Shown: one piece after another, positions 60,246-64,000 of the stretch
Numbering within the stretch: the first letter of the stretch is position 1
Layout of the letters: each line of letters opens with the position of its first letter
Made by a program: the position numbers and the translations under genes
The notes under the pieces: model-generated
The model's input: the letters and a program-made list of their open reading frames with translations, nothing else
Told to the model about the DNA's origin: nothing
Databases searched by the model: none
Assembly (NCBI RefSeq): GCF_000226295.1
Contig: NC_016024.1
Span: forward strand, 2,401,501 to 2,465,500
Direction of reading: 5' to 3'
Length of the DNA stretch: 64,000 nt
DNA from: Chloracidobacterium thermophilum B
Lineage (GTDB): Bacteria; Acidobacteriota; Blastocatellia; Chloracidobacteriales; Chloracidobacteriaceae

Positions 60246-61769
60246 TCACCCATCCTGGGCCCGGGGCGCTGTTGTCCCGTTGCTTACCGGCGACAGCTCT
60301 GGTCTGCGTTCGGCTGTTCCAACTTCCGGCGCAGCCATACTGTCAAGACGCTCGGCCACCGGCGCCAGCCACGCCTGCACGCTCTGGAACAACCGTCGCA
60401 CGGGGCTTTCCGCCGGGCGCAGACGCGCACCATTGGCCACCAACCGCATTGATGCAGCCTGTGCCGCATCGCCTGCCGGACGTCTTTCTGCACGCCGGGC
60501 AGCAACACCACTCACCAGGTCTTCAAGCGCCGCCTGTATCCCGGCCCCGCCGTCGGCAATGACATTCCAGCCCGGCTGATAGTAGGACGCCACGCCTTCG
60601 AGCATCTGGATCAGGCGAAAGGCATAGGCCAGGTCTTCCGGCAGCAGAAACCGCACCCGGCTGCGTTCGACGGCCTCGCCGACGGCAGCAATACGGTTTT
60701 TGGTATTCGATTGCAGGACGTTGATCTGACCAATCTCGGCAATGGCAGCCCGGGCCTGGTCACGCGGCGTGTCAGGTGCGACGAGACCCAGCCGGTAAAA
60801 TCCTTCCACGACTTCATCGGTGTGGCCGCGCAGCGCCGCGCGCACCAGATCGGTCAGCGCCTGCCGGGTTTCCACCCGAAGCGTCTGCACCATGCCAAAG
60901 TCGAGCAACGCCAGGCGTCCGTCCGGCAGCACCAGAAAGTTCCCCGGATGCGGATCGGCATGGTAGTAGCCCTCACACAGAATCATGTAAGCATACAGGT
61001 GCACCAGACGGTCGAGCAGACGCCGGGGCTGGCGGACAATCCGCCGCACGGCCTCCACATCGGCAATCCGGCAGCCATCCACAAACTCCAGCGCCAGCAC
61101 CCGCGGCGTACACAGTTCGTCAATTGTCTCCGGCACGACGACATCGGGAAACGGCGCCAGTATTTCCCGCAAACGGATGGCATGCCGGCGCTCGGCGGCA
61201 AAGTCAGCCTCTTCCCGAAACCCGGCTTCAAAGCGTCCCACAACGGTCAGGATGTCTTCCCAGATGGGCGTTCCCGACACCCGGCGCAATGCGCCCGCCA
61301 TCCGCCGGATCAGCTCGAAATCGGTTTCCAGCAACTGGAGCGTGTCCGGTTTGAGAAACTTGACGACGATTTCACGCCCACGCCACTGCGCCCGGTGAAC
61401 CTGCCCGATGCTGGCCGTTGCCAGCGGTTCCGGGTCAAAACGCTCGAACAGTTCCGACAGCACGCGCCCGTACTCACGTTCGAGAAAGGGTTTCACCAGG
61501 TGGATGGGCACCGGGCGGACAGCATCCTGAAGCCGGGCCAGTTCAGCGGCGTACGGCGGCGGCAGGGTGTCCGTACGGACGCCGACGACCTGCCCCACCT
61601 TGATGAACACAATGCCCAACTGCTCCAGCGCCTCACGTAACCGGCGCGCCGCGCGGGCTTGGCGTGCCGCGCGGGATCCAAGGGGCAGGAAACTCACCAG
61701 CCAGGCGAGAAAAAAGGGCAGCAGAACCCGGAAAATGGTGACGAAACGACGAAACAGGTGTGTTGACAT
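60246..61769 (-). CDS. ubiB: UbiB/ABC1/ADCK-family atypical kinase
   Basis: 507 residues from ATG 61769. The family KxGQ motif is FIKVGQVVGVRTDTLP; EIVVKFLKP holds the ATP lysine, ATASIGQVH the Ala-rich loop, YYHADPHPGNFLV the catalytic loop and LLDFG the metal site. UbiB proteins support isoprenoid quinone synthesis or prenyl-lipid handling at the membrane. A hydrophobic N-terminal stretch (FRVLLPFFLAWLVSFLP) could anchor it. The last ~90 residues are a poorly conserved Ala/Arg/Pro-rich tail. If the organism uses menaquinone, the ubiquinone-specific name may mislead. Confidence 0.87.
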   Translation of the reverse strand: MSTHLFRRFVTIFRVLLPFFLAWLVSFLPLGSRAARQARAARRLREALEQLGIVFIKVGQVVGVRTDTLPPPYAAELARLQDAVRPVPIHLVKPFLEREYGRVLSELFERFDPEPLATASIGQVHRAQWRGREIVVKFLKPDTLQLLETDFELIRRMAGALRRVSGTPIWEDILTVVGRFEAGFREEADFAAERRHAIRLREILAPFPDVVVPETIDELCTPRVLALEFVDGCRIADVEAVRRIVRQPRRLLDRLVHLYAYMILCEGYYHADPHPGNFLVLPDGRLALLDFGMVQTLRVETRQALTDLVRAALRGHTDEVVEGFYRLGLVAPDTPRDQARAAIAEIGQINVLQSNTKNRIAAVGEAVERSRVRFLLPEDLAYAFRLIQMLEGVASYYQPGWNVIADGGAGIQAALEDLVSGVAARRAERRPAGDAAQAASMRLVANGARLRPAESPVRRLFQSVQAWLAPVAERLDSMAAPEVGTAERRPELSPVSNGTTAPRAQDG

Positions 61770-61983
61770 ACCACGGATGCACTCCGGCGCGACGCAGCCC
61801 CGGAACCTCATCGGCAAGCTTCAGCCGGGGGATAGACCAACTACTGATCACAGCCTAGCCCATGACGCCGGAAATTGACGCTGCCGGAAGCCGTCCGGCC
61901 AAAAAACGAATGAAATTCGTCACCAGCCCGGTGTAAAAACCTGTTTACGGTGTCACTTCCCACTTCACCAAGGACTTACGTTT

Positions 61984-63291
61984 ATGAGCAACCCCCTCCT
62001 GTCCCTCTCCTCGCATTCACTTCCTGATCTTGACTCGCAACCGGACGGGAAATCGCGCATGACGCGCGTCGTGAGCATGTATTTCAACCGGGCGGCCGAC
62101 ATCCTGAACCTGGACCCCAACTACCGGCTCATTTTGGGTCTGCCCGGCCGGGAACTGGCCGTCAACCTGCCGGTCGAGATGGATTCGGGAGAAATCCAGA
62201 TTTTCCCCGGCTACCGCGTGCAGCATCACGTCGCCATGGGGCCGATGCACGGCGGATTGCGCTACCGTCCTGACCTGACCCTCGATGACCTGCGCGCTCT
62301 GGCGCTCTGGGCCACCCTCACCTCCGCCGTTGCTGATGTGCCCTTTGGCGGCTCGATGGGGGGCATCATTTGTGATCCCAACCAACTCTCCATTCACGAA
62401 CTCGAACGTCTGACCCGCCGGTATGTCGTTGAAATCCTCGACATCATCGGCACCGAACGGGACATCCTGGCACCGGATTTCAGTACCGATCAGCAGGTCA
62501 TGGCATGGATTATGGACACCTACTCGATGCATGCGCGCCAGACCGTTACGGCCATCGTTACCGGCAAACCACTCGAACTGGGCGGCTCGCACGGCTCGCA
62601 CGAATCCGTCGGCTACGGCGTCTGGTGTCTGCTTGATGCCACATTCAAGCACCTGGGCAACAAACCGGCCCAACCACGGGTTGCCATCCAGGGAGCCGGA
62701 CGCCGTGGCGGTTCGGCTGCCAAGCTGCTTCACCAGGCCGGCTACAAGGTCATTGCAATTACTGATTCCGGCGGCGGTGTCTATCATCCCGACGGCCTCG
62801 ATGTCCCGGATGTGCTGGAATACTTCGCCCACAACGGCTCACTGGCCGGTTACACCGAAGCCGACACCCTCACTGACGAAGAACTGCTCACCATCGACTG
62901 CGATGTGCTCGTCCCGGCCTACCTGCAAAACCAGATCACGGCCAAAAACGCCTACAAACTCCGCTGCCGTATCCTGTGCGAAGCCGCGTACGGGGCCAGC
63001 ACGGTCGAGGCCAGCCAAATCCTTGACGACTCGGACATTTACGTTATCCCGGCGATTATGGGCGAATCCGGCGGCACCATCGTGCGGTACTTCGAGTGGG
63101 TGCAGAACCGGATTGGCTTCCGCTGGCGGCGGCACGTCGTCCTGGAGCGTCTCCGCGACAAAGTCACGGCGATGTACCACAATGTCGTCAAGGCGGCCGA
63201 GACCTACGGCGTGAACCTGCGGGATGCCAGCTATCTCGTGGGTGTTCAGCACATGGGACGCGACCTGGCACTGCGCGGCATCTATGCCTGA
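61984..63291 (+). CDS. Glutamate-dehydrogenase-like protein lacking three active-site lysines
   Basis: 435 residues, full length for hexameric GDH. The frame aligns throughout (VQHHVAMGP, PFGG, LAPDFSTD, MAWIMDTYSM, IVTGKPLELGGS, GESGGTIVRYFEWVQN). The residues equivalent to K89, K113 and catalytic K125 of the Clostridium symbiosum enzyme are H89, T113 and M125 here (GPMHGG, ATLTSAV, GGSMGG). GAGRRGGSA replaces the usual GxGNVG NAD loop. It therefore should not oxidise glutamate in the normal way. It may be regulatory, or act on another substrate. It overlaps the next gene by 8 bases. Confidence 0.87.
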   Translation: MSNPLLSLSSHSLPDLDSQPDGKSRMTRVVSMYFNRAADILNLDPNYRLILGLPGRELAVNLPVEMDSGEIQIFPGYRVQHHVAMGPMHGGLRYRPDLTLDDLRALALWATLTSAVADVPFGGSMGGIICDPNQLSIHELERLTRRYVVEILDIIGTERDILAPDFSTDQQVMAWIMDTYSMHARQTVTAIVTGKPLELGGSHGSHESVGYGVWCLLDATFKHLGNKPAQPRVAIQGAGRRGGSAAKLLHQAGYKVIAITDSGGGVYHPDGLDVPDVLEYFAHNGSLAGYTEADTLTDEELLTIDCDVLVPAYLQNQITAKNAYKLRCRILCEAAYGASTVEASQILDDSDIYVIPAIMGESGGTIVRYFEWVQNRIGFRWRRHVVLERLRDKVTAMYHNVVKAAETYGVNLRDASYLVGVQHMGRDLALRGIYA

Positions 63292-63895
63292 TGTCCTCGC
63301 CCAGTGGATGGCGCGGCTGGCGGGCCAGCGCGTCCTGGACATTGGCTGCGGACGCAACAAAACCCCCGGCGCGCTGGGGATGGATGCCAACCCCCACGCG
63401 GACGCCGATCTGGTTCACAACCTCGATGACGTGCCCTACCCATTTCCCGAACACGCCTTCGATGCCGTCATCGGGCGGCACGTCATCGAGCACGTTCAAT
63501 CACCGCTGGCGGTCATCATTGAACTGCACCGCATCGTGCGTCCCGGCGGCTGGGTTCTGCTCGTGGCCCCCCACTGGACGAATCCCGACTTTGCCACCGA
63601 TCTGACCCACCGCAACCATCTCAACAGTTATTCCTTTCGCAACCTGACCGTCGGGCAGGAAGTGTTTGACTTCTACGCCCCGGTGCGCTTTCGTCAGCGC
63701 CCGCCCTACGTTACGCTTCTGAACCTGTGGCGCGCCTGTGGACTGGAATGGCTCGTCAATCTGGATCGTCGCCATCCCCGCTGGCGTTTCCTGCGGCGTT
63801 TCTGGGAACAATATCTGAATGCCGTCGTCCGGGGAAAAGAAGTCTATTTTGAACTCGAAGTCGTCAAGCCGGATGGCACTCCACCTGCACCATGA
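63284..63895 (+). CDS. Class I SAM-dependent methyltransferase
   Basis: 203 residues from ATG 63284, overlapping the GDH-like stop. Motif I is VLDIGCGRNKTPGALGMD and the later RHVIEHVQSP and RPGGWVLLVAPHW fit type-11 methyltransferases. The substrate is unknown. It is coupled on both sides: an 8-base overlap with the GDH-like gene and a 4-base overlap (ATGA) with the lpxD-like gene. Confidence 0.8.
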   Translation: MPDVLAQWMARLAGQRVLDIGCGRNKTPGALGMDANPHADADLVHNLDDVPYPFPEHAFDAVIGRHVIEHVQSPLAVIIELHRIVRPGGWVLLVAPHWTNPDFATDLTHRNHLNSYSFRNLTVGQEVFDFYAPVRFRQRPPYVTLLNLWRACGLEWLVNLDRRHPRWRFLRRFWEQYLNAVVRGKEVYFELEVVKPDGTPPAP

Positions 63896-64000
63896 ACCAC
63901 CTTCCATCTGCGCCCACTCTCCGTGACCTTGCGGCTGCCTTTGGCTACACGGTGGAAGGGACAGCCGATGCGGCCGAAATCGTTATCACGGGCGTGGCTG
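63892..64000 (+). CDS. lpxD: Probable LpxD (UDP-3-O-acylglucosamine N-acyltransferase), N-terminus only
   Basis: Only 36 residues are visible. TLRDLAAAFGYTVEG and EIVITGVA match the uridine-binding N-terminal domain of LpxD; MurE/MurF N-termini look similar and cannot be excluded. LpxD adds the second acyl chain in lipid A synthesis. The ATG overlaps the methyltransferase stop. Confidence 0.5.
   Translation, partial: MNHLPSAPTLRDLAAAFGYTVEGTADAAEIVITGVA

Overview
The window looks like chromosomal DNA of a GC-rich Gram-negative bacterium: it carries bamA, an OmpH/Skp chaperone, the start of a probable lpxD, and a lipoprotein. My best guess is a member of the Acidobacteriota close to the phototrophic genus Chloracidobacterium. 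The grounds are a fused phytol kinase/phytyl-phosphate kinase, a 40-residue single-helix membrane protein beside it, 4-hydroxyphenylpyruvate dioxygenase, and many kinase, propeller and FGE-fold proteins. This placement is inference. No photosynthesis core gene, rRNA, IS element, phage or CRISPR array is visible.

Layout. Positions 1-22112 are entirely on the minus strand. They hold, in transcription order: a radical SAM gene ending at a strong terminator; a complex I operon (nuoC, D, H, J, K, L, M, N); nhaA; a lipB-Nudix fusion; and a five-gene cytoskeleton-like locus (vWA lipoprotein, small membrane protein, FtsZ/tubulin-like GTPase, methyltransferase, Hsp70/actin-like ATPase cut by the window edge). 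Positions 22113-22906 form a large AT-richer intergenic stretch with a palindrome and candidate promoters. Positions 22.9-29.3 kb hold a zinc-ribbon protein, an HtrA/SDR pair, the 40-residue protein, the phytol kinase fusion and a Ser/Thr kinase with an FGE-like domain; a second FGE-like protein follows to 30.2 kb. Positions 30.2-42.2 kb hold two tandem thymidylate-kinase-like genes with cysE, then hppD, thpR, a beta-propeller protein, a DUF465 protein, an M48 protease, hisF, cofG and hflX. Positions 42.3-47.7 kb carry bamA, ompH, tRNA-Arg(UCU) and an aminopeptidase P. Positions 47.7-52.9 kb are a minus-strand cluster (DUF3592-like, zinc-ribbon/GspG-like, CDP-alcohol transferase, recD2, Rieske, then a pilin behind a terminator). 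Positions 53.2-55.9 kb carry a zinc-ribbon protein, a DCC protein and an aroD-aroE fusion. Positions 55.9-59.9 kb are a minus-strand polyamine/pterin cluster (speA, a deoxyhypusine-synthase-like gene, a PTPS-family gene, rimI). The right end has tRNA-Leu(CAA), ubiB, a glutamate-dehydrogenase-like gene, a methyltransferase and the start of lpxD.

How the genes fit together. The most unusual locus is at the left end, where a tubulin-fold GTPase, an actin/Hsp70-fold ATPase and a vWA lipoprotein are co-transcribed; it could be an envelope-linked cytoskeletal or membrane-remodelling machine. The complex I operon encodes cofactor-free subunits plus nuoD, but none of the Fe-S subunits (B, I, E, F, G). 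Four enzyme-family members lack residues thought essential: a GDH homologue missing three active-site lysines, a PTPS homologue with no cysteine, a deoxyhypusine-synthase homologue with Arg in place of the catalytic Lys, and a thymidylate-kinase homologue with Arg in place of the P-loop Lys. These may have changed function. Gene fusions (lipB-Nudix, aroD-aroE, phytol kinase-phytyl phosphate kinase, kinase-FGE) recur through the window.
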